Counted from the stretch's first letter, positions 7,982-18,339 are shown. The stretch: 31,163 nucleotides of DNA from UBA4655 sp964585575 (GCA_964585575.1 CAZPEM010000019.1:1-31163); one strand, 5' to 3'. A program made the numbers and translations. Notes: generated by a model not told the origin, from the letters alone.

Positions 7982-9478
7982 TCATTCCTCCGATCGACCG
8001 TGCTCGACGCTGTAGTTGGGCGACTCGTGGGTGATGACGATGTCGTGGGGATGGCCCTCCCGAACGGCCGCCGCGGAAACCTGGATGAACTTCGCATTGC
8101 GTCTGAGCTCCTCGATGGTCCTGGCACCGCAGTACCCCATGCCTGCACGCACGCCGCCGACCAGCTGGTAGACGAACGCGCTGAGCGGCCCCTTGAAGGG
8201 GACACGCCCTTCGACTCCCTCCGGAACGAGCTTGTCACGACCTTTCGACCCGAATTTGTCATTGCCCGGCAGTTTCTGGCGGTAGCGTTCACTCGAGCCC
8301 TGGACCATCGCCCCGAGCGAACCCATGCCGCGGTAGGCCTTGAACGTGCGTCCCTGGTAAAGCACCGTCTGTCCGGGGCTCTCCGCGACGCCCGCCAAGA
8401 GCCCGCCGATCATGCAGCTGAACGCCCCCGCGGCGATCGCCTTCGTCATGTCTCCCGAGTAACGGATTCCACCGTCGGCGATCACCGGCACACCGGCTTT
8501 TTCGGCCTCCTGCGAGGCCTCCCAGACCGCCGTGATCTGGGGAACTCCGACGCCGGAAATCACCCGTGTGGTACAGATCGACCCGGGACCTATCCCAACT
8601 TTGACTCCATCGGCGCCAGCCTTGATCAGATCCCGACAGCCTTCCCGGGTTGCCACGTTGCCGGCGACGACCTGGATTTCCCATCGTTTCTTGATTGCCG
8701 AGACGGTCTCCAGCACGTTCTCGGAATGCCCGTGGGCGCTGTCCACGATGAGCACGTCCACGCCCTTGGCGATGAGACTCGCCGCCCGCTCGTAGTCGAA
8801 GACCCCCACGGCCCCGCCGACCCTCAGCCGCCCCTGCGCATCCTTGCAGGCGCTCGGGAACCGCTTCATCATGTCGATGTCCTTGATCGTGATGAGGCCC
8901 GTGAGCACGTTCCGGGGATCGACGAGCAGCAGCTTTTCGACCTTGTTGGCCATCAGGATCTTCTCGGCCTCCTCGAGCGTCACCGTGCCCGTGGCCGTGA
9001 CCAGCCCGGTGGACGTCATGATCTCGGCGATCGGAGTGTCGCCGCTTTCCAGGAACCGCAGGTCCCGTCGCGTGATGATGCCGAGGAGCTTCCGCGAGGG
9101 GTCGGTGATCGGCACGCCAGAGACGTTGTGCTGATCCATGACCTCCCTGGCCCTCGCGACCGTGGCGGTGGGAGGGAGCGTCACCGGGTCCACGATGATG
9201 CCGTTGGCGCTCCGCTTCACCTTGTCGACCTCGTCGGCCTGGCGCTCGATCGACAGGTTCTTGTGGATGATGCCGATGCCCCCCTCCTGGGCCAGTGCGA
9301 TCGCCATTTCGCTCTCGGTGACGGTGTCCATCGGGGAGCTCACGATCGGGATGTTCAGCGAGATCCCGCGGGTGAGCCGGGTCGAAACGTCCACGTCCGC
9401 CGGGACCACGGTGGAGTAGCCGGGCACCAGAAGCACGTCGTCGAACGTGATTCCGTGGGCGACGATTTTTCCGTCCAT
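7982..9478 (-). CDS. guaB: Inosine-5'-monophosphate dehydrogenase
   Basis: This 498-residue cytoplasmic enzyme oxidises IMP to XMP with NAD+, the committed step to guanine nucleotides. The TIM barrel starts at about residue 11 (TFDDVLLVPG) and is interrupted by a pair of CBS domains (about 95-205) that in this family bind adenine/guanine nucleotides for allosteric control. The catalytic loop GIGPGSICTTR places the nucleophile at C302, and the phosphate-binding DGGIRYSGD segment is present. AGGAGG lies 5 nt before the ATG, a strong start. A CATACT -10-like box on the minus strand (9508-9513) fits a short leader. GuaA, the next enzyme, is encoded separately at 16654. Full length with all key residues. 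Confidence 0.98.
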   Translation of the reverse strand: MDGKIVAHGITFDDVLLVPGYSTVVPADVDVSTRLTRGISLNIPIVSSPMDTVTESEMAIALAQEGGIGIIHKNLSIERQADEVDKVKRSANGIIVDPVTLPPTATVARAREVMDQHNVSGVPITDPSRKLLGIITRRDLRFLESGDTPIAEIMTSTGLVTATGTVTLEEAEKILMANKVEKLLLVDPRNVLTGLITIKDIDMMKRFPSACKDAQGRLRVGGAVGVFDYERAASLIAKGVDVLIVDSAHGHSENVLETVSAIKKRWEIQVVAGNVATREGCRDLIKAGADGVKVGIGPGSICTTRVISGVGVPQITAVWEASQEAEKAGVPVIADGGIRYSGDMTKAIAAGAFSCMIGGLLAGVAESPGQTVLYQGRTFKAYRGMGSLGAMVQGSSERYRQKLPGNDKFGSKGRDKLVPEGVEGRVPFKGPLSAFVYQLVGGVRAGMGYCGARTIEELRRNAKFIQVSAAAVREGHPHDIVITHESPNYSVEHGRSEE

Positions 9479-9607
9479 GAGGCCTCCTGAGGCTGCGAAA
9501 GCCTTCCAGTATGGGGAGTCGCGTCCACGGCGCCAAACCATGGCCTACGTTTGAGGGTTGCCCCGACGCGGTCGTGGCCCGTCTCCTCGCACGATCTCCT
9601 TCCCACC

Positions 9608-10279
9608 ATGCGATTCATCGAAGAAGCCACGCAGCCACGTCCCATTCTCTACCAGGGGCCGACGAACGGAGCCGTGCCCGACCGGGCCTCCCTCGAGCGG
9701 CACCTCGCGCGCTGCCGGTACGGCCGGTTCACGCTCACCGGAGCGATCCGCCCCGGCTGGCGGCTCGACATCACGCCGGAGGAGGGATACCGCTTCGACG
9801 CCTACAGCGACCCGAGGACCGGCACGAGGCTGCCGGCGATCGTCGCGTCGGTCTCGAGCGAGCGGCTTTTCGACGCATTCCTCTCGCTCCTCGAGCCGCT
9901 CGGCGACGTCTGCGACGTCGTCCTCGAGACGAGCCACTCCAGCGACGCCTCGGGCCACGGCGATCATGTCCGCGAGGGCATGGAGCGGCTCGTGCTCGAG
10001 AGCACGCTCTGGGATTTCGAGGAACTCCTCCTCGACGACGGCTGCACCGGCATCGCCGTGATGCACCCCGAACTCCCGATGGAGGTGCAGCTCGACGAGC
10101 ACAAGCTCATCGTGGTCTACGCCCCGTCGCGGTCGCCGTTCGCGGCGATCCTCGATTCCATTGGCATTCCGAGGAACGACTCGATCCGGTTCATCTCGCA
10201 GGGGGAGCACCTCCACACCTCCCACAGCCGCTTCGCCCGCCGCTTCGAGCAGTTGCAGACGCTGCTCGGCGCCGAGTGA
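9608..10279 (+). CDS. Conserved hypothetical protein
   Basis: This encodes a 223-residue soluble protein with no signal peptide or membrane segment. The sequence is dense in charged and hydrophobic residues in a globular pattern, e.g. LPAIVASVSSERLFDAFLSLLEPLGDVCDVVLE (about 75-107), WDFEELLLDDGCTGIAVMHP (about 137-156) and a His-rich HLHTSHSRFARRFEQ near the end. I recall homologues only from planctomycetes and know no function. The ATG lacks a clear Shine-Dalgarno; the gene is divergent from guaB. A dispersed repeat core (10314-10338) and a strong hairpin (10365-10392) follow its stop. Confidence 0.75.
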   Translation: MRFIEEATQPRPILYQGPTNGAVPDRASLERHLARCRYGRFTLTGAIRPGWRLDITPEEGYRFDAYSDPRTGTRLPAIVASVSSERLFDAFLSLLEPLGDVCDVVLETSHSSDASGHGDHVREGMERLVLESTLWDFEELLLDDGCTGIAVMHPELPMEVQLDEHKLIVVYAPSRSPFAAILDSIGIPRNDSIRFISQGEHLHTSHSRFARRFEQLQTLLGAE

Positions 10280-10313
10280 CGGCAACGTCGTCTGACGACG
10301 GAATCGTGAACTT

Positions 10314-10338
10314 CAAATGTGCGGGTTCGGGGCTGCCC
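10314..10338 (+). repeat. Intergenic repeat copy R3 (25-nt core)
   Basis: It starts 35 nt after the stop of the 9608 gene. It matches the minus strand of 40-65 in all but one base and one indel, including an exact 17-base core. In both places the core reads in the direction of the gene that has just ended, about 45-55 nt past its stop, which hints at a 3'-end element. Confidence 0.4.
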
Positions 10339-10364
10339 ATGACGGGGTTCCCGAATGGATAGAG

Positions 10365-10392
10365 CCCGCGGAAAGCCTCGCTTTGCCGCGGG
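10365..10392. other. Strong intergenic hairpin
   Basis: CCCGCGG (10365-10371) pairs with CCGCGGG (10386-10392). Inside this, AAAGC (10372-10376) pairs with GCTTT (10380-10384), leaving one bulged G and a CTC loop, so 12 bp in 28 nt. No T-run follows on either strand. It lies 85 nt after the 9608 gene and about 85 nt before the 10478 gene, so it may stabilise a 3' end or act in the leader of the next gene. Confidence 0.55.
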
Positions 10393-10477
10393 AAGTGGCC
10401 TTGAGTCGGTCGGCTGATTTTCCGACCATCCCCGTCGCGTCCCTCGTGGGTGAAGGGACTCCGCGAGGAACGTGTCG

Positions 10478-11353
10478 ATGCGTCGAATGTGGCTGCCCGC
10501 AGCGTTGGGGTGCCTCCTGGCAGTCGCCGGGCGGTTCGCCGTCGCGCAGGCCGTGCTGCCGGCCCCCGATCCCTTCTCGCCGCTGCCGCCCGGGGCCGTC
10601 GTCGCCGATCCGGGTATCCCGACGCCTCCGCCTCCGATGGCTCCCCGGAACGTGGCCGTGATCCCGCCGATCGATGCCGAAACGATCTGGCAGAAGCTCG
10701 TCGACACCGTGGACGACTACTTCAAGATCGATTCGGAGCAGCGGGTCGTCTTCGCCAACGGCGTGCCGACGGAGGGCCGCATCGGCACGTTTCCCCAGAC
10801 GGGCGCGACCCTGCTCGAGCCGTGGCGGGCCGACTCGGTGGGCTTCCGCGAGCGGCTCGAGAGCACCCTCCAATCGATCCGTCGCACGGCGAACGTCCGG
10901 CTCACTCCCGATCCGGCCGGGTGGAGGATCGAGGTCGTCGTCATCAAGGAACTCGAGAGCATGCCGAGGCCGATGCTCGCCACCACGGGCGGCGCCACCT
11001 TTCGCAACGACGACTCCCTCTACCGCTACGGGGCCCCGCTGCCGACCCTCGGCCAGCAGATCGGCGACCAACCGCGGCCGGTGGCCAACCCGACCCGCCC
11101 GCTCGGCTGGATCCCGCTTGGACGCGACCCGCTGCTCGAACAGCGGATGCTTGCCAACGCGCTCGGACGGCTCGGCATCGCACCGATGCCGCAGCCGGAG
11201 CCGTACTATCAGCCCCCCGCCGGAGCGGCCCAGCCGCCCTCCGCGCAGGCTGTCGGACCCGCCTTCGGCCAGCCGATCCCGCCGGAGCAGCTGCCCCCGG
11301 GGGCCGTCATCGCCCCGGGCCCGCCGGTGCCGGTCGAGTCACTGGGCCGCTGA
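10478..11353 (+). CDS. Exported Pro-rich conserved protein
   Basis: This encodes a 291-residue protein with an N-terminal signal peptide (about 1-25, basic MRRMW, hydrophobic core, cleavage near AVAQA), so it is secreted across the inner membrane. A Pro-rich linker follows (about 28-57). A globular core spans about 60-165, with WQKLVDTVDDYFKIDSEQ and a GFRERLESTLQSIRR helix before an IEVVVIKELE strand. The C-terminal third is again Pro/Gln-rich and probably disordered. I recall similar planctomycete proteins but know no function. ATG 10478 is preferred because GAGG lies 9 nt upstream; GTG 10472 is two codons earlier. The stop is 16 nt from that of the convergent ilvD. Confidence 0.8.
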   Translation: MRRMWLPAALGCLLAVAGRFAVAQAVLPAPDPFSPLPPGAVVADPGIPTPPPPMAPRNVAVIPPIDAETIWQKLVDTVDDYFKIDSEQRVVFANGVPTEGRIGTFPQTGATLLEPWRADSVGFRERLESTLQSIRRTANVRLTPDPAGWRIEVVVIKELESMPRPMLATTGGATFRNDDSLYRYGAPLPTLGQQIGDQPRPVANPTRPLGWIPLGRDPLLEQRMLANALGRLGIAPMPQPEPYYQPPAGAAQPPSAQAVGPAFGQPIPPEQLPPGAVIAPGPPVPVESLGR

Positions 11354-11369
11354 TCTGGTGGGCCGCTGA

Positions 11370-13049
<1,680 letters not shown>

Positions 13050-13195
13050 CGGAGTGCAATATCCTTGAGACGGCGTCGGGCGTGTGCAAAAAGCCTAGTC
13101 GGCGTCGATGCCCTTTCAAAGTGTCGGCCGCGGAGGCCGACCGCAAACCCACCACCAGATTCACACGAGCCGTTCGAGGCGGCCTCAGCCCAGCG

Positions 13196-13816
13196 ATGAC
13201 TCCGCGATTTGTCTATCTCGACATGGGAAACGTGATCGTCAACTTCGACCGGGAAAGTGCCGTGAGAAACGTGGCGGCGGCCTGCGGTGCGCCGCCCGAT
13301 CAGGTCCGGGAGGCGCTCGCGGCAGACTCGCTGTCGGGGGCGCTGGAGCGCGGAGAGATCGACTGGCCGGCATTTCACGCGGAGTTTTCCAGTCGCACCG
13401 GGACGACGAGCGATCCGTTCGAACTGGCCGAGGCCTACTCGGACATGTTCGAGCTCTCGATCGGGATGATCCCGGTGATCGCCGGCCTCGAGCGGGCCGG
13501 CTGTCGCAGAGGCATCCTCTCCAACACCTGCGGCGTCCACTGGGAGCATCTCCTCGCCAGGGGATTCGGCGTGCTCCCCGACGCATTTGAAATCCTCGCG
13601 TTCAGCCACGAGCTCGGTGCCGCCAAGCCCGACCGGGCGATATTCGAACGCGCGCAGGACCTGGCCGGCGTCGAGCCAGGGGCCATATTCTTCACCGACG
13701 ACCTTCCCGCCCACGTCGAGGCGGCCCGGCGGGCGGGCTGGGATGCCGAGCTATTCACCGGGCCGGTCGCGCTCGTCAGGTCGCTCGAAGCCCGAGGACT
13801 CGACCTGGGGCTCTAG
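13196..13816 (+). CDS. HAD-superfamily hydrolase (YihX-like)
   Basis: This 206-residue cytoplasmic protein has the four HAD motifs: I at about 7-11 (LDMGNV, with D8), II ILSNT near 108, III AAKPDRAIF near 143 and IV FFTDDLPAHVEAA near 164. The cap is the helical subclass I type between motifs I and II. Motif I is DxGNV rather than the DxDGT of classic phosphatases, with Asn in place of the second Asp; YihX-type sugar-phosphate phosphatases share the DLGNV form, which makes a small phosphorylated metabolite the likely substrate. ATG 13196 precedes the first strand directly; no Shine-Dalgarno is obvious. The exact substrate cannot be told. Confidence 0.88.
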   Translation: MTPRFVYLDMGNVIVNFDRESAVRNVAAACGAPPDQVREALAADSLSGALERGEIDWPAFHAEFSSRTGTTSDPFELAEAYSDMFELSIGMIPVIAGLERAGCRRGILSNTCGVHWEHLLARGFGVLPDAFEILAFSHELGAAKPDRAIFERAQDLAGVEPGAIFFTDDLPAHVEAARRAGWDAELFTGPVALVRSLEARGLDLGL

Positions 13817-13913
13817 GTCTCGCGACGCCACGCTTTGACCACGAAGCGGCCCCGCAAGACCGATGGGGCCGGTTGCAACGGTCGTCGCGGCAGCGCGGGC
13901 CGGTGACGCGAAC

Positions 13914-13919
13914 TAGAAT
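13914..13919 (+). promoter_or_regulatory. Candidate -10 box (TAGAAT) for the kinase gene
   Basis: TAGAAT lies 46 nt before the kinase ATG, giving a leader of about 40 nt. No clear -35 is present 16-18 nt upstream. Weak evidence. Confidence 0.25.
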
Positions 13920-13965
13920 AGAATCGAGTCACGGGGTTTCCCCCGAGCCGCGAGCCGATCGTGCC

Positions 13966-15588
13966 ATGCCCAACGAAGCCGTCCAGACCATCGCCAATTT
14001 CCTCAAGGTGCTTCACGCGAGCAACCTCGCGAAGCCCGAGGCGATCGATGCCGTCGTCTCGCCGTGGGCCGACCGGCAGGGGCCGGTTCCCGACGAGCTC
14101 GTGACGGCGCTCCTGGAATCGAAGCTCGTCACGCAGTGGCACGTCGACCAGCTTCGCAAGGGCCGCTACAAGGGGTTTTTCCTCGGCAAGTACAAACTGC
14201 TCCGCCTGCTCGGTTCCGGAGGCATGAGCAGCGTCTATCTCGCCGAGCACGCCACGCTCCACAACGAGGTGGCCATCAAGGTTCTGCCGCTGAAGCGGGT
14301 GGACCAAACCTCGTTCCTCGCCCGCTTCGAGCGTGAGGCGCGGATGTCGGCCCGCCTCAATCACCCGCACCTCACGCGGGCCTTCGACCTCGACACCGCC
14401 GGTTCGATCCACTTCTTCGTGATGGAATACGTCGAGGGGATCGACCTGCACAAGAAGGTCAAGCAGGAGGGGCCGCTGTCGATGCACGAGGCCGCCGACC
14501 TCGTTCGCCAGGCGGCGCTCGGGCTCCACTACGCGCACGAGGAGGGCTTTGTCCACCGCGACATCAAGCCGGCGAACATGATCCTCGACAAGCGGGGCAC
14601 GCTGAAGATCCTCGACCTCGGCCTCGGCCTCTCGGGCGCGGAAGGGCCGGAGGCTGGGTCGCTGACCCAGGAACACGACGAAAAGGTGCTCGGCACGGCC
14701 GACTTCCTCGCACCGGAGCAGGTGACCGACAGCCACAACGTGGACAAGCGGGCCGACATCTACAGCCTGGGGTGCACGCTCTACTACCTCCTGACCGGGG
14801 CCGGCCCGTTCGCCGAAGGGAGCGTCAAGGAGCGATTCAGGAAGCACCTCCAGGCCAGCCCGCCGAACCTGATCGAGAAGCGGTCCGACACGCCCCCCGC
14901 CATCGCGGCGATCTACCTGCGGATGATGCAGAAGCGACCCGAGGCACGTCAGCAGACGGCGAGGGAAGTCGCCGATGCCCTGGCCGCGTGGCTCGCGGCG
15001 AACCCGGTTGCCACCGACGAGGGCGATGTGGCGGGCGGCCCGTCCTCCAGGGCGGCCCTGAAAGAGCAGCTCCGCCGTCGGGCGTCGGGGGATTCATCCC
15101 GGTCGGCGGCGGTGTCGGCGAAGACGATCGCCCCGCCGCGTCTGCCAACACGCGGATCCGCCGGACTAGGCCCGCGAAGCGGCGACAGCGACCTCGGCAA
15201 CTCGCTGCTCGGCGGCACAAGCGCGGTTTCGGGCATCGATGCATCGCAACTGTCGTTCACGACGCCGCCCCCATCCGCGAGCTCACGATCGACGATTGGG
15301 CCGGCAGCTGCCCGTGGGCCGGCAGCTGCCCGTGGGCCGGCAGCTGCGAAGGCGGCTGACGCGAAAGTGTCAAAGCCGCCAGCCGCGAAGACCGCGGCTC
15401 CGAAGCCGTCGAAGCCGGCAGCGGCCTTTCAGCCCGGGCCCGCGAAGGGCTCCGCAGCGGAACAGGCCCGTGCCTACCGCCGAAAGAAGGCCAAGGGGCA
15501 GTTTGCCGGAATCCCCCTCATGGTGTGGGCGATGATCGGCGTCGGCCTCCTCGTCGCCGGCGGCCTCGCTGCCTACGTTCTGATGTAG
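13966..15588 (+). CDS. Membrane-anchored Ser/Thr protein kinase (Hanks type)
   Basis: This encodes a 540-residue eukaryotic-like kinase. An N-terminal leader (1-70, ending QLRKGRYKGFFLGKYKLL) of the kind common in planctomycete kinases precedes the catalytic domain (about 76-340). It shows the Gly loop LLGSGGMSSVYLAEH, ATP-binding K105 (VAIKVLP), catalytic FVHRDIKPANMIL (D199), metal-binding DLG (D217, in place of DFG) and GTADFLAPEQ. All key residues are present, so it should be active. A long Ala/Pro/Lys linker (about 345-512) includes a 6-residue tandem repeat. A single helix (about 515-538, LMVWAMIGVGLLVAGGLAAY) anchors the extreme C-terminus, leaving no extracytoplasmic sensor. Targets are unknown. 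ATG 13966 is chosen at the start of the conserved leader. Confidence 0.95.
   Translation: MPNEAVQTIANFLKVLHASNLAKPEAIDAVVSPWADRQGPVPDELVTALLESKLVTQWHVDQLRKGRYKGFFLGKYKLLRLLGSGGMSSVYLAEHATLHNEVAIKVLPLKRVDQTSFLARFEREARMSARLNHPHLTRAFDLDTAGSIHFFVMEYVEGIDLHKKVKQEGPLSMHEAADLVRQAALGLHYAHEEGFVHRDIKPANMILDKRGTLKILDLGLGLSGAEGPEAGSLTQEHDEKVLGTADFLAPEQVTDSHNVDKRADIYSLGCTLYYLLTGAGPFAEGSVKERFRKHLQASPPNLIEKRSDTPPAIAAIYLRMMQKRPEARQQTAREVADALAAWLAANPVATDEGDVAGGPSSRAALKEQLRRRASGDSSRSAAVSAKTIAPPRLPTRGSAGLGPRSGDSDLGNSLLGGTSAVSGIDASQLSFTTPPPSASSRSTIGPAAARGPAAARGPAAAKAADAKVSKPPAAKTAAPKPSKPAAAFQPGPAKGSAAEQARAYRRKKAKGQFAGIPLMVWAMIGVGLLVAGGLAAYVLM
15301..15347 (+). repeat. 18-bp tandem repeat in the kinase linker
   Basis: Two full copies of an 18-base unit (15301-15318 and 15319-15336) and 11 bases of a third are perfectly conserved. 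Each unit encodes PAAARG. This is in-frame, so copy-number change would alter only linker length; identity at the DNA level suggests recent slippage. Confidence 0.85.
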
Positions 15589-15808
15589 CCAGAAAGCTCC
15601 GACTGAATCCGGTCACGGGAGAGGGGGCCCATGCCCCGGGACCCGGCGTATGCAGACAAGCGAAGCAAGGATTGCGGATCGCGGGCTGCATCCGAGTGAG
15701 CGGAGGACAGGATGTCCGGAGCGACCGTCCGGCGATGGGGCATGGGGCACCCTCGACCTACGCGACGGATACCTCTGCCGGCACCTTCAGAAACTGCAAC
15801 AGTCGCTG
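15589..15808. repeat. Gene-free spacer with repeat copy R2
   Basis: These 220 bases between the kinase stop and the surE stop hold no supported gene. Positions 15708-15757 resemble 3-52 of the window. Two small hairpins are adjacent: GGAC-AGGAT-GTCC (15704-15716) and CCGGA-GCGACCG-TCCGG (15716-15732). The composition and small palindromes look like a dispersed intergenic repeat. Short open frames here overlap one another and lack ribosome sites. Confidence 0.45.
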
Positions 15809-16579
15809 CTAGCCACGCGGCGAGATCTTCCACCGGCCGGCCGCCAGTGAAGCGAGGGCCGATCGGTGCGTGAGGTCGTAGGCGAGGGGCGTGAGGGTGA
15901 CGGCCCCGGCGGCGAGGGCCGTGACGTCCGAATCGGCGGGAGACGGCGGGGGAGGAGGCTCGTTCGTCGCCCAGAAGTACGAACGTCCGCGCGGATCGAC
16001 ACGTCGCTCGAACGCCTCCCCGAAGCGGGAGATGCCCATCGGCACGACCCTCACCTCGGGCGTCCGCGAGAGGGCGACGGTGGGAATGTTGATGTTGAAG
16101 AGGCTTCCGGCGGCGGGCTTTCGGTCCAACAGCTCACGGATGACGTCCATCGCGATTTCCGCCGCCCTCTCGTAGTCGGCGTGCTCGTCGTACTCGAGCG
16201 ACACGGCGATGCTCGTGATTCCGAAGAAGGCTCCCTCGATGGCCGCCGCCACCGTGCCGGAATAGAGCACGTTGATGCCGGCGTTGAGCCCGCTGTTGAT
16301 GCCGCTCACCACGAGGTCGGGCTTCCGCGGGCAGAACTCCCCGATCGCGAGCTTGACCGAATCGGCAGGACTGCCGTCGATCGACCAGCCGCGATGCCTC
16401 CCTCCTTCGAAGACCTCCTTCGCCGTGAGTGGCGTCAGGAAGGTGATGGCATGGCCGACGCCGCTCTGCTCCGTGGAGGGAGCCGCCACGACGACGTCGC
16501 CCAAGCACCGCATGGCCCGCTCCATCGCGGCGAGTCCCGGAGCGAAAATGCCGTCGTCATTCGTGGCCAGCACGAGCAT
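15809..16579 (-). CDS. surE: 5'/3'-nucleotidase SurE
   Basis: This 256-residue cytoplasmic metal-dependent phosphatase removes phosphate from nucleoside 5'- and 3'-monophosphates and short polyphosphates. The signature NDDG is at residues 7-10, followed by the metal-site AAPSTEQSGVGHAIT, GSPADSVKLAI and VVSGINSGLNAG with SGTVAAAIEGAF. Length and order match the family. In many bacteria surE lies beside pcm, nlpD or rpoS; here it is divergent from guaA instead. ATG 16579 aligns with family starts; there is no obvious Shine-Dalgarno. Confidence 0.96.
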   Translation of the reverse strand: MLVLATNDDGIFAPGLAAMERAMRCLGDVVVAAPSTEQSGVGHAITFLTPLTAKEVFEGGRHRGWSIDGSPADSVKLAIGEFCPRKPDLVVSGINSGLNAGINVLYSGTVAAAIEGAFFGITSIAVSLEYDEHADYERAAEIAMDVIRELLDRKPAAGSLFNINIPTVALSRTPEVRVVPMGISRFGEAFERRVDPRGRSYFWATNEPPPPPSPADSDVTALAAGAVTLTPLAYDLTHRSALASLAAGRWKISPRG

Positions 16580-16610
16580 GGGCACACTATAGGCGCTCGC
16601 CCGCGGCCCG

Positions 16611-16616
16611 TATACT
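16611..16616 (+). promoter_or_regulatory. Candidate -10 box (TATACT) for guaA
   Basis: TATACT lies 37 nt before the guaA ATG. The same hexamer sits at a similar distance before the 3371 gene, which lends modest support. No -35 consensus is visible. Confidence 0.4.
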
Positions 16617-16653
16617 GTTCTGCTTTCCCGCTCCCCGCGGAAGTCCGGAACCC

Positions 16654-18309
16654 ATGGCCAGTCGAACAGCCGCATCCCCGAACCCGACGGTCGCCTCGAA
16701 GAGCGTCTCGCCAGCGAGCGGTCGCGCCGCTGAGATCGTCGATCAGCTGTCGGGCCGGCGGCACCTCGGCCAGGCCGAGCGGGTGCTCGTGCTCGACTTC
16801 GGCTCCCAGTACGCGCAGCTGATCGCGCGTCGGGTCCGCGAGCAGCACGTCTACTGCGAGATCGTGCGGCACGACATCACCGCGGCGAGGATCCGGGAGA
16901 TCGCGCCGAAGGGGGTGATCCTTTCGGGGGGGCCGGCGAGCGTCTACGAGAGCGGGGCGCCGAGGATCGACCCGGCGGTCTTCGAACTCGGAATTCCGGT
17001 GCTCGGGATCTGCTACGGCATGCAGCTGGCGTGCGACGCGCTCGGCGGCCGCGTTGGCCAGGCAGAGTCCCGCGAATACGGCCGGGCGAGCTGCGAGATC
17101 CTCGACGCCGACACGCTCTTCGCGGGCGTTCCCCAGCGCACCGAGGTCTGGATGAGCCACGGCGACCAGGTCGATCGGGTCTCGGCCGACTTCGTGCCGC
17201 TCGCCCGCACCCCGACCTGCCCCGTCGCGGCGGTGCGACACAGCCGGCTGCCGGTGTACGGGCTGCAGTTTCATCCGGAGGTCACGCACACGCCCGCCGG
17301 TGCCACGATCCTCGCCAACTTCGTCCGAAACGCCTGCGGATGCGGCGGCACCTGGCGGCTGGCCGACTTCGCCGACGAGGCGATCCTCGCGATTCGGCGG
17401 AGCGTGGGCGACGGTCGCGTGATCTGCGGGCTGTCGGGGGGCGTCGATTCGGCGGTCGTCGCGGCGCTCTTGTCGCGTGCGATCGGCGACCGGCTCTCGT
17501 GCATCCTCGTCGACAACGGCCTCTTGCGGGCGCACGAGGCCGACGCCGTCATCGACGAGTTCGAGCACCACTTCAAGACCGACCTCCACGTGGTCCGGGC
17601 GGAGTCGAGGTTCCTCGAGGCCCTGAAGGGGATTACGGAACCCCAGGAGAAACGACGGCGGATCGGCAAGGTCTTCGTCGACTGCTTCGCCGACGAGGCG
17701 AGCAGGATCTCCGGTGCCCGCTTCCTCGCCCAGGGCACGCTCTATCCCGACGTCATCGAAAGCGGGGCCGCCCCGGACGGACCGGCCGCGACGATCAAGC
17801 TGCATCACAACGTCGGCGGCCTGCCCGAGAATCTCGAGTTCGAGCTGATCGAACCGCTCCGCGACCTCTTCAAGGACGAGGTGCGGCAGCTCGGGCTGCA
17901 GCTGGGCCTCCCCGAAAAGATCGTCTGGCGGCACCCGTTCCCGGGGCCGGGGCTCGCCGTTCGCTGCATCGGCGAGGTCACGAAATCGCGGCTCGACACG
18001 CTGCGGGCGGCCGACGCGATCGTGCTCGAGGAGATCGAGCGGGAGGGGCTCATGCGGAAGGTCTCGCAGGCATTCGCCGTGCTGCTGCCGGTGCAGAGCG
18101 TCGGCGTCATGGGCGACGCGCGGACCTACGACGACGTCCTCGCCGTCCGGGCGGTGGAGACCGAGGACTTCATGACCGCCGACTGGAGCCACTTGCCCCA
18201 CGAGCTCCTGGCCCGGATTTCAAGCCGCGTCATCAACGAGGTGCGGGGGGTCAACCGGGTCGTGTACGATATATCCTCGAAGCCGCCGGCGACGATCGAG
18301 TGGGAATGA
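16654..18309 (+). CDS. guaA: GMP synthase (glutamine-hydrolysing)
   Basis: This 551-residue enzyme aminates XMP to GMP using glutamine and ATP. The class I glutaminase domain (about 44-235) has nucleophile C120 (GICYGMQ) and the H207/E209 pair (QFHPEV). The ATP pyrophosphatase domain has the P-loop SGGVDS at 261-266. The C-terminal dimerisation domain ends in the family's KPPATIEWE. The first ~43 residues (Ala/Ser/Arg-rich) extend beyond the usual start of GuaA; a GTG at VLVLDFG is possible, but ATG 16654 has GGAAG upstream and fits the TATACT box. The response regulator gene starts 30 nt after its stop, so read-through is likely. Together with guaB this covers IMP to GMP. Confidence 0.97.
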   Translation: MASRTAASPNPTVASKSVSPASGRAAEIVDQLSGRRHLGQAERVLVLDFGSQYAQLIARRVREQHVYCEIVRHDITAARIREIAPKGVILSGGPASVYESGAPRIDPAVFELGIPVLGICYGMQLACDALGGRVGQAESREYGRASCEILDADTLFAGVPQRTEVWMSHGDQVDRVSADFVPLARTPTCPVAAVRHSRLPVYGLQFHPEVTHTPAGATILANFVRNACGCGGTWRLADFADEAILAIRRSVGDGRVICGLSGGVDSAVVAALLSRAIGDRLSCILVDNGLLRAHEADAVIDEFEHHFKTDLHVVRAESRFLEALKGITEPQEKRRRIGKVFVDCFADEASRISGARFLAQGTLYPDVIESGAAPDGPAATIKLHHNVGGLPENLEFELIEPLRDLFKDEVRQLGLQLGLPEKIVWRHPFPGPGLAVRCIGEVTKSRLDTLRAADAIVLEEIEREGLMRKVSQAFAVLLPVQSVGVMGDARTYDDVLAVRAVETEDFMTADWSHLPHELLARISSRVINEVRGVNRVVYDISSKPPATIEWE

Positions 18310-18339
18310 TCCGGCGCGGGCGCGGCAGGCGGACCGCCA

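Noticed and set aside
7942..7984. A 10-codon open frame overlapping the guaB stop (ATGA) and ending at the start of the next gene, possibly a coupling peptide.
   Set aside because: Too short to support, and its only ribosome-site-like bases touch the ATG with no spacer. Ordinary co-transcription explains the spacing.
15650..15850. Short plus and minus open frames in the kinase-surE spacer.
   Set aside because: They overlap each other and the repeat-like element, lack ribosome sites and have no protein-like composition.
16586..16591. TATAGT on the minus strand just before surE, suggesting a leaderless surE mRNA.
   Set aside because: Only 6 nt separate the box from the ATG, so initiation would fall inside or after the start codon. 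The position does not work for a standard -10.
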